Positions 38,001-46,706 are shown, counted from the first letter of the stretch. The stretch: 64,000 nucleotides of DNA from Methanococcoides alaskense (GCF_031454185.1 NZ_JAVDQI010000001.1:62001-126000); one strand, 5' to 3'. Numbers and translations are program-made. The notes: generated from the letters alone by a model not told the origin.

Positions 38001-39751
38001 TCTCGTAAAACACCACCACTTTTATCTTTCCAATTATCATTTTTATAAAGTGGAAGTATATAATTATTGATAATTTCGTAAGAATCAGGATTTTTTACAT
38101 CTAACTCGGTAAACAAATCCATTATAGATTTTTCTTGTTCAATCCGCTTGAATAAATCAGAATCTAATATGCCAATTGAATTTTTTAAATCTTCCTCAAA
38201 TTCATATTTTATTCCTTCTTTGTTCAAATAGAAAAATAGAGTTAAATCTTCAGAAGAAGAATATGTTCCATCACTAAGTTTAAACATCGATAACTTTTTT
38301 AGTTTTTCGAAATCATCGATATTTTCACTCAGATATTTATACAACGAAACAAGCCAACTATCGTCCTTAGTTTCAATGAAGTTTTCTTCATTTAGTATTT
38401 CTAAAAAGTCATTCTGTGAGAAGGAATTTATTTCTAGTTCTACTGCCAAAGAGGTATTTAATGATATGTTGCTTGAAACTATCTCTTTCCCATATATTTT
38501 TTTCAAATCTTCATTGGAAATTAGTTCTTTTAATTTGTTCGGGATTTTCAATACGTCGCAAGGCTTTGCCCAAGAACCCGATTCTGTTAAAATACACTCG
38601 TACCCTTTTAAGCTATAATACAGATCTTCGACCGTTTGGCTGAAAAAATCATCATGGATATCATCTTTTAATGGAATATATTTATAAAAAGTAGTTCTCA
38701 GATTTTCTTTACTTTTAAAGTAATTGATTGAATCCAAAAATACTTCATGAATATTGTCTCTTATCCATTCATTCCACACAGTATTCTTTATAATAGATTC
38801 TCTGTTAGCTGTTAGAAGAAAATCAGCTTGGATTATAAATGTAAAACCATACTCATTTGTAGGAAGATACGAAAAAACTTTTTGATTATCTATTAGCGGC
38901 TTCTCTTCCATTGACACTGGAAATACAAGAATGATCTCCGTTTTTTTTACATTTATTCGTTTTTCTTCTTGAATATTTGAAGGAACTTTTAATGTTTTTC
39001 TTATTACTTTATAATTGTATAAATCGTTTGAACTTTTTAATTCGATAGAATTTCCTTTTTCAACCTTTGAAATTAGAATGTGTGATTCATCCATTTTATT
39101 TATAAGTTCAATGCGTTTCAATTTTTTCAAAAATAATATCAAGTGAGCATCTATGTCATTAAATTGGATCAAGCCTTCTTTAGCATCATCTCTAATAGGA
39201 AGCAATATATTTGTGCATTCAGGACTAATTATTTGTGGAATTGATTCAAGCCAATATGGAACAATAAAACCAAGATTATTTACCTCAGCTTTACTCTTAA
39301 ATTTGAATCGAAAACCATTTGAAAAAATATGTGGTTCATCACTTATTTTAAAAACAGACTTAAAGCCAATTCCCTTTTCACCAATATAACCATCTTTTTT
39401 TTCTTTTGTACTTCTCCTTACATCACATATTGCCTCAACATTTTCTTTGTCAAAGCCAACTTCATTATTTTGAATAAGTATGATTTTCTCATCAATTGAA
39501 AATTTAATATATGGAGAAACTTGATCAGAATATTTATTGTCTTCAGCATTCTGAATTAGCTCTAGGACAAAATGTGTATTTTCAGTATTCAAATCAACTG
39601 CAAGTTCTTCAAGTGATCTATGTAAAGAGGATTGTAAAGCTAAAAATGCTTTTTTTGATCTTGGATCGCTCTCAAGTCCTTCTAATCCTTCACCTGATTT
39701 TTCAATACGGATACTATCTATTATATCTTTAGATTCAATTTCAGAATACAT
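35057..39751 (-). CDS. Sacsin-like Hsp90-type ATPase fused to an HNH nuclease domain
   Basis: About 1564 aa from ATG 39751 (AGTGATTAAA before it). The N-terminus is a Bergerat-fold ATPase like that of sacsin: VLELIQNAEDN (the Asn box, near residue 64), then GFDKENVEAICDVRRST and GYIGEKGIGFKSVF (glycine box). A long AT-rich middle is unassigned. Residues about 1254-1333 are a Ser/Glu/Asp-rich repeat of 16-residue units. The C-terminus carries an HNH-like motif: YHCQICLS, IMEAHHLNP and LCKYHHDLLHSL. Sacsin-like ATPases with C-terminal nucleases are common in defence islands; the likely role is sensing of foreign protein or DNA, then DNA cutting. It converges with brxL. Confidence 0.85.
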   Translation of the reverse strand: MYSEIESKDIIDSIRIEKSGEGLEGLESDPRSKKAFLALQSSLHRSLEELAVDLNTENTHFVLELIQNAEDNKYSDQVSPYIKFSIDEKIILIQNNEVGFDKENVEAICDVRRSTKEKKDGYIGEKGIGFKSVFKISDEPHIFSNGFRFKFKSKAEVNNLGFIVPYWLESIPQIISPECTNILLPIRDDAKEGLIQFNDIDAHLILFLKKLKRIELINKMDESHILISKVEKGNSIELKSSNDLYNYKVIRKTLKVPSNIQEEKRINVKKTEIILVFPVSMEEKPLIDNQKVFSYLPTNEYGFTFIIQADFLLTANRESIIKNTVWNEWIRDNIHEVFLDSINYFKSKENLRTTFYKYIPLKDDIHDDFFSQTVEDLYYSLKGYECILTESGSWAKPCDVLKIPNKLKELISNEDLKKIYGKEIVSSNISLNTSLAVELEINSFSQNDFLEILNEENFIETKDDSWLVSLYKYLSENIDDFEKLKKLSMFKLSDGTYSSSEDLTLFFYLNKEGIKYEFEEDLKNSIGILDSDLFKRIEQEKSIMDLFTELDVKNPDSYEIINNYILPLYKNDNWKDKSGGVLREHTKYIKDNINDYKSKTESLDYLKNTLLLKTVKTKEGVNYYSLPDKTYLPNIYSSKYDLNSLFLGIDELNENFVDSNYLQKELENYDNKIRDLNKKVEGRSKTWMKKHKKEVKAINTELIQLTKLKNKIISGWRSFFLEIGVNNSITVNELSSSHESKEIDAIFKRLDNYDYSDKKETVHILFNIFNNNWSKYKRFKFEKYSSSEYSSLFSRLRETAWIPTKNSTYLKPSEVFFDNVINKEIMGDKVDYLDSTISKSPNNEFLNDIGIILSPSVNVVIDKLINLSENKHQDKELINNFYSYLNKHYKEDPYLINRSFSENQIIFDPDSNKYFSLNDVFWSNYSDIFGDTKCYLQKNYSHFKSLFLEKLDIRTPSSEDYAKRLIQLSKEEVSNDNNSIIKYDRIVKKIYKILNDELNPEKNEIIISDADWWNEYDLENQYILWTNKNCFWKNDADVFINDDDTIFSLFEDKENLAFLKIPNDSYPKFQYFIKTFNIQYASKSVQTELLTVNGEKENNELTELLHKRIEHIKRYLYFEENDTYTNLTQNGVLSHIEEIKICDADNIVVKYVLSEEEVTTNAKKSLTHNEKIYLLNNSPDRNYLGVALSKIFGGLKGLDDFLILIFYQSDEEIEHLMATKGIGHIPIDGVDEEETLVDKMDANENSSIKDTDAEDSEVLEDNSRAVIDSEDLEVLEDNSRAVIDSEDLEVPEDNSRAVIDSEDFEVPEDNSRAVIDSEDFEVPEDNSRTVIDAEKSEVHSYDPNDKLKSKKTRKSNRKQKNRFRKELTGKTHKSSKSNHTANQSDITPNREDVSSDPSGDKAPKTNWNSERSKSLVEKPDRSKEVADWVKKQYGYHCQICLSKETPELLTHHKSYASYNINRKSIMEAHHLNPVGGQGHDHPGNYLSLCKYHHDLLHSLMLNLEDISESLKTISDKKIIWNKDECYHWKLISLPDPYKDNKETIRIVISPDHLNELKGYVKIIS
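35757..35996 (-). repeat. Five tandem 48-bp repeats in the sacsin-like gene
   Basis: Five units start at 35757, 35805, 35853, 35901 and 35949, differing at only a few bases; on the plus strand they begin TCAATAACTGCTCGAGAATT. The unit is a multiple of three, so the minus-strand gene encodes a repeated 16-residue unit (SRAVIDSEDLEVLEDN). The acidic linker lies between the unassigned region and the HNH domain. Copy number is likely to vary between strains by slippage, without breaking the frame. Confidence 0.92.
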
Positions 39752-39847
39752 TTTAATCACTTAATATTGAATATTATATGTAAGCGTTAACCAGGTCTCA
39801 AAATATGAAATGATTGATTTATTAAATATGCTATTACATTCCAATTT

Positions 39848-42800
39848 TCACTTCCCATTCACCCAACTGCAGATTCCACCATAATTACACCAATAACAAT
39901 TCGGCTTATCCTTAACCTCGAAATCCTCATCCATGATACTGTTCACAGTTTCCTTGATCCTACCAACGACAGCCTCAACCTCTTCCTCAACAACATCTAC
40001 AAGCCTCAACTCCTGCACATTAGGATTCACATACAAATGACCTGCCTGAACTGGAAGCTTACCATACTTCTCTTTTACAGCAAGACAATACAATGCGATC
40101 TGCACATCTTCTTTCAGCTTCTTCTTCGGAGTAGTGGTCTTGCCTGTCTTGTAATCAATAACAACATACTCCCCGTCTGGAGTTTGATCAATACGGTCGA
40201 TAAAACCACCAAATGAATGACCATCTATCTCAAGCTCAAACCATTCCTCCACTGAAATGGTCTCATCTTTACACTCCTTTTCAAGTTCGAACCAGAATTC
40301 AATCATCTCTTTCATCTTGCCATGTTCCTGCTTCTCCTGTGTGTCTGACGAGAAGACTGATCCATCCCATGAATCATCCAGTGTTTTATTGGCAAGTTTC
40401 ATATCTATAGACTCTCCCTGCATCTTGAGCTTCGACATCTGCTCATACACAGAATGCACACTGGTACCAACCTGGAAAAAGGACATCTGTGGGGTTGGTA
40501 TATTAAGAATTGAATTATATTTGAACCTCAATGGGCAATCTATATACTCCTTAATCTTCGAAGCCGAGAAACGCATATCAAGATCAACAAGTGGAGGAAC
40601 ACGGTTGTCAATCAGGTCTTCCAATTCCTTCGGTTCTTTAGGGTTTACCCTAAGCAAGTTTTTAAGATCAAAAGTAGCAAGATTTCCATGTGTTTCAACT
40701 TCCCTTAGTTGTGCAAGAACTACAAGAGCTTCCATGGCTTCTTTGACCTGCCCTTGTCTGGAATATATACTCACAAGGCGCTGGAACTCATCTTTCTTAA
40801 CTTCAAGAGGAGATTTTAGATCAGGTCCTGCAGTAACTGTTGAAGCTGTGGTCTCAATATATTCGATCTGAGGATTAGAAAGATATTCGATCTGATCCAG
40901 GAACGCACTCGGCTTTACCGACCTCTTATTTCCTGAATATTTGTCAGGGAACACAAGATAGAGATGTTCACGAGCACGTGTCATAGCAACATATGCAAGC
41001 CTTCGCTCTTCTTCCATATGTAGGATACCTTCGATCTCATCCCTTTGAACTCCCTTTGCAAGTTGAGAAGGTACAGTAAATGTTTTTTTCATATGCTGCA
41101 AAGGAAGATGTCTTGCCGCCATATCACATACAAAGACCGCTTTAGCTTCCTTGCCCTTGGACTGATGTATGGTCATTACTTTGACAGTATTCTCCTCACT
41201 TGACTCACCATCTGCAACATCAATCCCGAAAACAAGATCTACATATTCCATCGCAGTATCAAAATTAGAACCCCCATCTACAAGTTCAAGGTCCTTCACC
41301 ATCTTAACAAGTGAATTCAACAGATGGATATTCTTTCTGGAATTTGTATCATCATCCTGCATCTGACTACGATAGAGATCAGTGTCCTCCATCAACAGAT
41401 ATTTCACAGTATCTGACGGGAGGTGGTTCTTCTTGAAATCCAGCAAATGTTGTACTCTGCCCAATATCGTATTCACAAGGCTTTTCTGTGTTATATCGAT
41501 CTCATCGAAATGGTCACAAAGTGCAAGATATATTCCATCTCCTGCAAGCTTGTACTTTCTGCTAAGCTTTCTGGCAAGCAGATTGATCTTCTGTAAATTG
41601 TGTTCGGTCACGCCTTCCCTTGCAAATATTTTCGCAAAGGAAATACCATTATTAAAAGGATCAGAAACAACGCAGATGTATGCCAGAGCTTCCTGAATTA
41701 TCGGATAACTCGTCAGTTGAAGGCTTCCAACATACTCAACTGGGATCATCCTGCTCTTTAAAGCATCATTAAATTTCTGTCCATCAGCTCTTTTTCTGGT
41801 AAGTACATAGATATCGTTAGGTTCTAATTTTCCTTCAGTAACAAGCTTCTTGATCTCATCAGCAACCCAGTCGGCTTCATTTATCTCATCAGGAGTCTTT
41901 ACCACCATTACCTTGTCCCCATCCCCATTGTGTGACACGAGATCTTTTACCTGCCTTTCAGGATTATTCCTGATGAGCTGCTGTGAAACTTCAACGATCT
42001 GTGATGTTGATCTGTAGTTGATCTCAAGCGGTATTTTTTCAAGTGAATTGTAGTAATCCTGAAGCTGCGTGATATTGGAAAGATATGCACCCCTGAAACG
42101 ATATATGCATTGATCATCATCCGCTACACAGGTCAGGTTGTCACCATCGGCGATCAGATGGATAAGGAAAAGCTGTGCATAGTTAGTGTCCTGGAACTCA
42201 TCCACAAGAATGTAGTCATATCTATCCCTTACCTGATTCCTCACAATTTCATTGTCTTTTAAAAGGTTGCAGGCGATATTGATCATATCATCAAAATCAA
42301 TGAAATTATTGTCTTTCTTGTACTGCTGATAATGTTCGTAGAATTTTGTCAGATCACTAAGCATTTGGAGACGATCTATTACACTTTCATGAAGATCTGG
42401 CTCATTTGTCAAACGATGAGTTACGTGATCTTGCAACTCAGACGGAGTGATTAAATGATCATGGAATTGGGAAACACCTTCAAGCATGCTTGATATAAGA
42501 TCGTAAGGATGAGTTGGGATCTCTATGTATTCAAGACCGAAAGAATCAATGTTGTTCATTCCCCAGACATAAGCATGTTCTTTTGGGATCAGCTTTACAT
42601 TGTGATTTATACCTAAATGAAGTGAAAAATCTCGGATAAGGTCATTGCAAAATGAATGGAATGTAGAAACTGTGATCCCACTATCAGTACCTATCTGCTT
42701 CTCGATCCTCTCCTGCATTTCCCCTGCAGCTTTTTCAGAGAATGTCAATGCCAGTGTTCGCTCAGGAGCTGTGCCATCCTTGATCAATTTTACAACTTTT

Positions 42801-42910
42801 TCTGCAATTGTCAGAGTCTTGCCTGACCCTGGTCCTGCTAGAATCAGCAGAGGACCACTTGTGTAATCTACAGCTTTGGATTGACCTTTGTTAAGTCCTT
42901 TTGATGTCAT
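39848..42910 (-). CDS. UvrD/Rep-type helicase fused to a Fe-S PD-(D/E)XK nuclease
   Basis: 1020 aa. UvrD core: Q-motif GLNKGQSKAVDY, Walker A LAGPGSGKT near residue 23-31, TFSEKAAGEM, DEFQDTNYAQ, ADDDQCIYRFRGA, MTIHQSKGKEAKAVF and AYVAMTRAREHLYLV. The C-terminal 250 residues are an AddB/RecB-type nuclease: FSASKIKEYIDCPLRFKY, FGGFIDRIDQ, YVVIDYKTGK (catalytic Asp and Lys) and a terminal CYWCNYGGIC. The four cysteines fit the iron-sulfur staple of AddB/Cas4-like nucleases. This fused layout suits degradation of linear DNA from ends. GGAG precedes the ATG. It lies upstream of the sacsin-like gene on the same strand (gap about 95 bases). Confidence 0.9.
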   Translation of the reverse strand: MTSKGLNKGQSKAVDYTSGPLLILAGPGSGKTLTIAEKVVKLIKDGTAPERTLALTFSEKAAGEMQERIEKQIGTDSGITVSTFHSFCNDLIRDFSLHLGINHNVKLIPKEHAYVWGMNNIDSFGLEYIEIPTHPYDLISSMLEGVSQFHDHLITPSELQDHVTHRLTNEPDLHESVIDRLQMLSDLTKFYEHYQQYKKDNNFIDFDDMINIACNLLKDNEIVRNQVRDRYDYILVDEFQDTNYAQLFLIHLIADGDNLTCVADDDQCIYRFRGAYLSNITQLQDYYNSLEKIPLEINYRSTSQIVEVSQQLIRNNPERQVKDLVSHNGDGDKVMVVKTPDEINEADWVADEIKKLVTEGKLEPNDIYVLTRKRADGQKFNDALKSRMIPVEYVGSLQLTSYPIIQEALAYICVVSDPFNNGISFAKIFAREGVTEHNLQKINLLARKLSRKYKLAGDGIYLALCDHFDEIDITQKSLVNTILGRVQHLLDFKKNHLPSDTVKYLLMEDTDLYRSQMQDDDTNSRKNIHLLNSLVKMVKDLELVDGGSNFDTAMEYVDLVFGIDVADGESSEENTVKVMTIHQSKGKEAKAVFVCDMAARHLPLQHMKKTFTVPSQLAKGVQRDEIEGILHMEEERRLAYVAMTRAREHLYLVFPDKYSGNKRSVKPSAFLDQIEYLSNPQIEYIETTASTVTAGPDLKSPLEVKKDEFQRLVSIYSRQGQVKEAMEALVVLAQLREVETHGNLATFDLKNLLRVNPKEPKELEDLIDNRVPPLVDLDMRFSASKIKEYIDCPLRFKYNSILNIPTPQMSFFQVGTSVHSVYEQMSKLKMQGESIDMKLANKTLDDSWDGSVFSSDTQEKQEHGKMKEMIEFWFELEKECKDETISVEEWFELEIDGHSFGGFIDRIDQTPDGEYVVIDYKTGKTTTPKKKLKEDVQIALYCLAVKEKYGKLPVQAGHLYVNPNVQELRLVDVVEEEVEAVVGRIKETVNSIMDEDFEVKDKPNCYWCNYGGICSWVNGK

Positions 42911-43047
42911 ATTGTGCTCCTGTTACCTAATATAGTATAGTGATCTTTGAAAATGGATATTTGTATCAAATATAATTGACCTTTACTTGCTCTTTCGGAT
43001 ATGAATTATCTATAGATATTTTTATAATTGTACAGAAATGTACCACA

Positions 43048-43353
43048 TTAACTGTTTAAATAAGTATCTAAGACATATGCAATTCTTCCAAAATCATTTT
43101 TTGACATCTCTGCATAGAACTTATTATCGCCATGACTTAGGTCCATCACCCATAAATCATTCCTGCTCATTGCAAAATCCATCATCAAGAGCTTGCCATC
43201 CACTGTTTCTGCTAAGCCTTGTATCTGTATGAATGGAGGACTAAGGATTGTACCAAATTGCTGTATCATCTTAACTGCAAGGCCCCAACTTATCCCGAAC
43301 TGAATATCAGAGTGTGGAGTTGTTAAACTGAATATCTCATCTTCAATTTTCAC
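43048..43353 (-). CDS. Hypothetical protein, 101 aa
   Basis: A compact soluble protein with Gly and aromatic residues spread along it (FGISWGLAVKMIQQFG near residue 18, LLMMDFAMSRNDLWVMDLS near 55). No family recognised. It precedes the UvrD-nuclease gene on the same strand, about 140 bases upstream, and could be in the same unit. The lack of frame interruptions and regular codon use support it as a real gene. Confidence 0.55.
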   Translation of the reverse strand: MKIEDEIFSLTTPHSDIQFGISWGLAVKMIQQFGTILSPPFIQIQGLAETVDGKLLMMDFAMSRNDLWVMDLSHGDNKFYAEMSKNDFGRIAYVLDTYLNS

Positions 43354-44243
43354 TTCAATTTATTTTCTGTCAATATCAAGTACCAATTTCATATTTTCAC
43401 TCTTTTTTTGTATCGTTACAAGTGCCCATCGTGCCTAAATGTATGCCAATACTCCCTTAATAAGATATTACATCGTTTTACAAATATATTGACACACATA
43501 AAAACACATTTGTTTTATAAATGTGTTATTATTTCATAATAGTGAAACTAATGTGTTATTAAATCTAAAAAATGTAATTAATTAACCATACTTTTGATCT
43601 GTAACCTTGCCAGAGAAGTAAATCGAATACAAGATAAATAATATGTAATTATTAAAATAATAAATAACTGATTCAATCGCGCATACTAATACATGACCAT
43701 AATGAAAATGAAGTACTTTGTACTATAATCGATATAAAAATTAAAGTTACTTGGATGCTTCCACACAAATCCTGAAATAAAGCATGTAGAATAGGTACAC
43801 TATAGTCCAACATTTAAAACGTATCTGCTGATACTTCCATATGGACCTTATACCACTACAGAAATATTGGCAAACTATAAAGACTGGTTTGATGCTGAAA
43901 TAATAAGGGCATATGATAATAAATCAGAGATTTATGGCTACCCTAAATAAATTGGTTGGACTTACCTGATCTGATCCCAGAAGTTTACAAGTGCTTGAAT
44001 GACATGACAAACTACAATTAATCATTTTTAAAGAAGGGGGATACCCATTTTTACTTTTTGATCAATTATTCATTATAATATCGTGATACAGTACACTTTT
44101 AGCAATGCTAAACATACATCTGAAATAGAATCTATTTGGTGTAGCTCTTTTATCCGAATTCTTCTAAACACAATTGATATCGTGTTACTTGAGAACTACA
44201 TCAATAATTTTAAACCATACCAAAGAATCAACATTGAATACTC
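43354..44243. other. AT-rich accessory region, no intact gene
   Basis: 890 bases without a convincing gene. It includes repeated TGTGTTATTA/ATAAATGTGTTATT sequence around 43500-43560 and a plus-strand open stretch at 43795-43950 (LLILPYGPYTTTEILANYKD) that lacks a start codon and looks like a gene fragment of unknown origin. The rest is low-complexity AT-rich DNA. Confidence 0.4.
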
Positions 44244-44468
44244 TCATTTAATTTTGGAGAGTACGTACTCATTAAACCAATCTGACGTAAGATAATCTAC
44301 TAATAGATCCAAAGAAACATCAGGGTTCTTCTTAGCGATTAACTCCATTTATTCAGAATTATCAAAAATATATACTCTACGATAGTACTTTAAAGCATCA
44401 AATAAATTATTGTTGGCCTTTGTATACCTAGTATAAACCTTTTCGCAAAGAACTTCATGACCACTCAT
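44244..44468 (-). pseudogene. Remnant of a zeta-toxin-like kinase/ATPase
   Basis: Minus-strand translation from 44468 reads SGHEVLCEKVYTRYTKANNN, then LFDALKYYRRVYIFDNSE, the pattern of the C-terminal half of zeta-toxin-like predicted ATPases (GGHxVxxxxIxxRY and iyDNS). A TAA at 44349-44351 interrupts it, followed in frame by MELIAKKNPDVSLDLLVDYL and a short tail. The N-terminal P-loop half is missing, because a stop lies just upstream. It is a dead fragment of a toxin-type gene, as is common near integrases. Confidence 0.55.
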
Positions 44469-44762
44469 TTGTGCTTACGAAATACAAATGAGGATTTCTA
44501 CAAACCCCTTCTTATTTGCAATTATAAGGTCTTTTTAGTAAGAGCCACAAAAGAATGTGGATGAAACATGAAATCTTCGCTGTGAAATAATACATCAATT
44601 CTCAGTGACAATACAAAGGAAGTACAGCACAGTTATTCAAAAAAAATATATTATCTCTCATACAGAGAGATAAATCAGTTTTGCGTTTCTTCAACGCAGT
44701 GGTTATTTACTATATATTTACACACTTCAACAGTTGATCTTGGAATCTTATCCTTGTGATCA

Positions 44763-44948
44763 TTACAAAATTCCTCTCTCCCTCTTCACGGCTTCAAGGG
44801 TTGTCTTACCTGTTTCAATATCCGACATGATCTTATCAAACTTTGTCTGCGCCTGCTCGTCGATGGTGTAAAACAACTTTAGTGACCGTGGTAACTGATC
44901 GAGCACTTCGGCCGAAATTGTTTTATCAATCAGAGGGCTATCAATCAT
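44763..44948 (-). CDS. Hypothetical small protein, 61 aa
   Basis: ATG at 44948 overlaps the stop of the preceding 76-aa gene (GACTATGATTGA), a translational-coupling arrangement. The product (starts MIDSPLIDKTISAEV) is helical and charged, with DQLPRSLKLFYTIDEQAQTK in the middle and KRERGIL at the end. No family recognised. The overlapping pair resembles a toxin-antitoxin or regulator pair in layout, but there is no sequence support for that. Confidence 0.55.
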   Translation of the reverse strand: MIDSPLIDKTISAEVLDQLPRSLKLFYTIDEQAQTKFDKIMSDIETGKTTLEAVKRERGIL

Positions 44949-45171
44949 AGTCGAACACCTCTTTTTTGTGTTCGTCTGCAGAGTTGTTGCGGTCACGGAT
45001 GGTACTGTAGGCCGCTGCACTCAAAACTACTGGTCTATATGAAATTCTCGAATTCATCTGTTCTACGGTGGATAAATCCGCATTTGTCTGTTCCACAATT
45101 TCGGAAAGTACTGTTAACGACCTGTTCCGATTTGCTTGTTTGTATCTAATTTTCAATATTAGATTTTTCAT
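44941..45171 (-). CDS. Hypothetical small basic protein, 76 aa
   Basis: ATG at 45171 is preceded by GAAGGAAAT at a suitable distance; a start 12 codons upstream is less likely. The product (MKNLILKIRYKQANRNRSLT) is basic at its N-terminus, with a helical centre (TVLSEIVEQTNADLSTVEQM) and a charged tail. No family recognised. It is coupled to the 61-aa gene by an overlap and sits between the toxin remnant and the integrase on the same strand. Confidence 0.55.
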   Translation of the reverse strand: MKNLILKIRYKQANRNRSLTVLSEIVEQTNADLSTVEQMNSRISYRPVVLSAAAYSTIRDRNNSADEHKKEVFDYD

Positions 45172-45468
45172 GTTATTTCCTTCTATAGTGGTGCGACAAT
45201 TTTCCAAATATTAATACTTAATATTAAAATAGGTACTAAATACAGTATATAAGCTTTTGTAAATTCCATGGTTTTGAAGGAGAGAAAACGAGAGTTAAAG
45301 CAACTATTGAAAGCAATTTATATTAACCTTGCAATGAAAAAAGTGTTTAAATGCCAATTTTTTGTACTGGCAGTAATAGTAATAATGCAAACAGTGCCGC
45401 ATGTAATTTCATGACATTAAAAATAAAGAAAATATCCGAAAAATTAGGAGGGATGTCAAATCTCCTCT

Positions 45469-46599
45469 TTACAAATTCTTAAGTTTGTGATTCAATCGTT
45501 CTTCGATTAACGATTCTAATTTTGCATCTATCAGCTCTGCAAGTCCATCTTCTGCTGGCTTTGTAGCTTCCTGCATCTCAATAGCTGTTTTTGAATCTAA
45601 TACTTGACCACACTGTACACAAAATTTTGCATCAAACGCGTTCTTTGTCGTACATACTGGACAATCTTTAGGCATCATCTCTAATTGGGGTTTATGGTCA
45701 TTCTCTGTGATGATTCCATGTATTGATAAGATCTTACTTTCAACATCTGCACCTGATAAATGCAAATATGTAGCTGGCATATCGGAGTTGGTTTCCCATC
45801 CTGCAAATTTTCTTAACTCCATTTCATTAACTCCAAGTTTAGCAAGATCGGTTAACCTTCCATGCCTGAAAGCATGAGGATAGATGTTTTTCTTTGCATT
45901 CACCTTTTTAGCTAAACCTTTGAGCATGTTGCCAGCAGTATGCCTATGTAATCGTCTAAAGTCACCCTCATACTTCCTATCAGTTATAAAGATTGGTGCA
46001 TTAGGATTATCTCTGTCTGGATGATGATTAAGCCATAATCGGAGCTCAGGGACTGACATGATTAAGGGGATTCTTCGCATTCCCGTCTTTCCTGAAACAA
46101 TGATAGTACCACCATTTTTGTTAAACTCAATGTTCTTTAAGTTCATATCAAGTATTTCACTAATCCTTGCAGCACTATCCCACAACAAAGAAGTTAGTGC
46201 TCTATCCCTTTGTTTAGTGCATCCAGATAGTAATTGCATAACATCTGATTCTAAAATAAGTTCTTCAACTGGAAGTGTGTTTTTAGGTGTTTTGTGATTC
46301 ACATTATCAAATAAATCATTACCAGGAAGTAGCCACTTAAAAAACACTTTCAAAGTAACTATGTTGTCATGGACTGTGGATGGTTGGCATGTATCACGCC
46401 TATGCAAGTAAAACATTTCTATATCATTCTTCGTGACTTCGTGTAGATCCTTATTATTAATAAATCTTAAAAAAGAAACCATTTGCCACATTTCGCCTGT
46501 TATAGTAGATTCCTTTTTACTTTTTAATCTAGCAGACAATACATATTTTTCAATTATTGTTTTGTTTGGATCTTCGAATATAGGTTGCTTTTCTTTCAT
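45469..46599 (-). CDS. Tyrosine recombinase (integrase) with C-terminal zinc ribbon
   Basis: About 376 aa from ATG 46599. N-terminal SAM-like core-binding domain (residues 15-105), then the catalytic domain with DSAARISEIL (first Arg), SGKTGMRRIP (Lys), IYPHAFRHGRLTDLA (His-x-x-Arg), a Trp in KFAGWETNS in place of the second His, and the nucleophile in ATYLHLSG. A zinc ribbon (CPVCTTKNAFDAKFCVQCG) follows, frequent in archaeal Xer-like integrases. It lies just before the tRNA-Leu 3' fragment at 46652-46706, so it is the enzyme that placed this element. All catalytic residues are present, so it may still be active. Confidence 0.9.
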   Translation of the reverse strand: MKEKQPIFEDPNKTIIEKYVLSARLKSKKESTITGEMWQMVSFLRFINNKDLHEVTKNDIEMFYLHRRDTCQPSTVHDNIVTLKVFFKWLLPGNDLFDNVNHKTPKNTLPVEELILESDVMQLLSGCTKQRDRALTSLLWDSAARISEILDMNLKNIEFNKNGGTIIVSGKTGMRRIPLIMSVPELRLWLNHHPDRDNPNAPIFITDRKYEGDFRRLHRHTAGNMLKGLAKKVNAKKNIYPHAFRHGRLTDLAKLGVNEMELRKFAGWETNSDMPATYLHLSGADVESKILSIHGIITENDHKPQLEMMPKDCPVCTTKNAFDAKFCVQCGQVLDSKTAIEMQEATKPAEDGLAELIDAKLESLIEERLNHKLKNL

Positions 46600-46651
46600 G
46601 AACAATAATTGTTTACATAGTTAATAAGTCTTGCTCCATAATATAAACTAT

Positions 46652-46706
46652 ATTCAGAGCCTAGTCTCGTAGGAGTTCGAGGGTTCGAATCCCTTCTCTC
46701 GCACCA
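46652..46706 (+). other. Attachment site: displaced 3' fragment of a tRNA-Leu gene
   Basis: The sequence runs from ATTCAG (3' side of the anticodon loop) through a long variable arm (TCTCGTAGGAG), a T-arm (GAGGGTTCGAATCCCTT) and an acceptor strand CTCTCGC-A-CCA. The long variable arm and discriminator A point to tRNA-Leu. No 5' half (expected GCGAGAG) lies upstream, so it is not a functional tRNA. The break point just inside the anticodon loop is typical of tyrosine-recombinase attachment sites, and the integrase gene is 52 bases away. It marks the right end of the integrated element. Confidence 0.85.

Larger units (their letters stand above)
1..46706. mobile_element. Tyrosine-recombinase integrated element or defence island; left end outside the window
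   Basis: The right border is defined by a tyrosine recombinase gene (45469-46599) directly followed by a 55-bp 3' fragment of a tRNA-Leu gene (46652-46706). That is the usual product of site-specific integration into a tRNA anticodon loop. Because the fragment reads on the plus strand with the element to its left, the reconstituted full tRNA-Leu is expected left of base 1. The interior carries a DUF3987 replication-type protein, decayed toxin and repeat debris, and several defence systems. Gene content right of the border is housekeeping-like. Whether this is one element or several nested ones cannot be settled from this window. Confidence 0.55.

Noticed and set aside
43795..43950. Open plus-strand stretch as a gene
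   Set aside because: No start codon and no recognised family; at most a fragment.
44083..44295. Plus-strand 70-aa gene
   Set aside because: It overlaps the better supported minus-strand zeta-toxin-like remnant and has no ribosome site.
46652..46706. Functional tRNA gene
   Set aside because: Only the part from the anticodon loop onwards is present; the 5' half is absent upstream.
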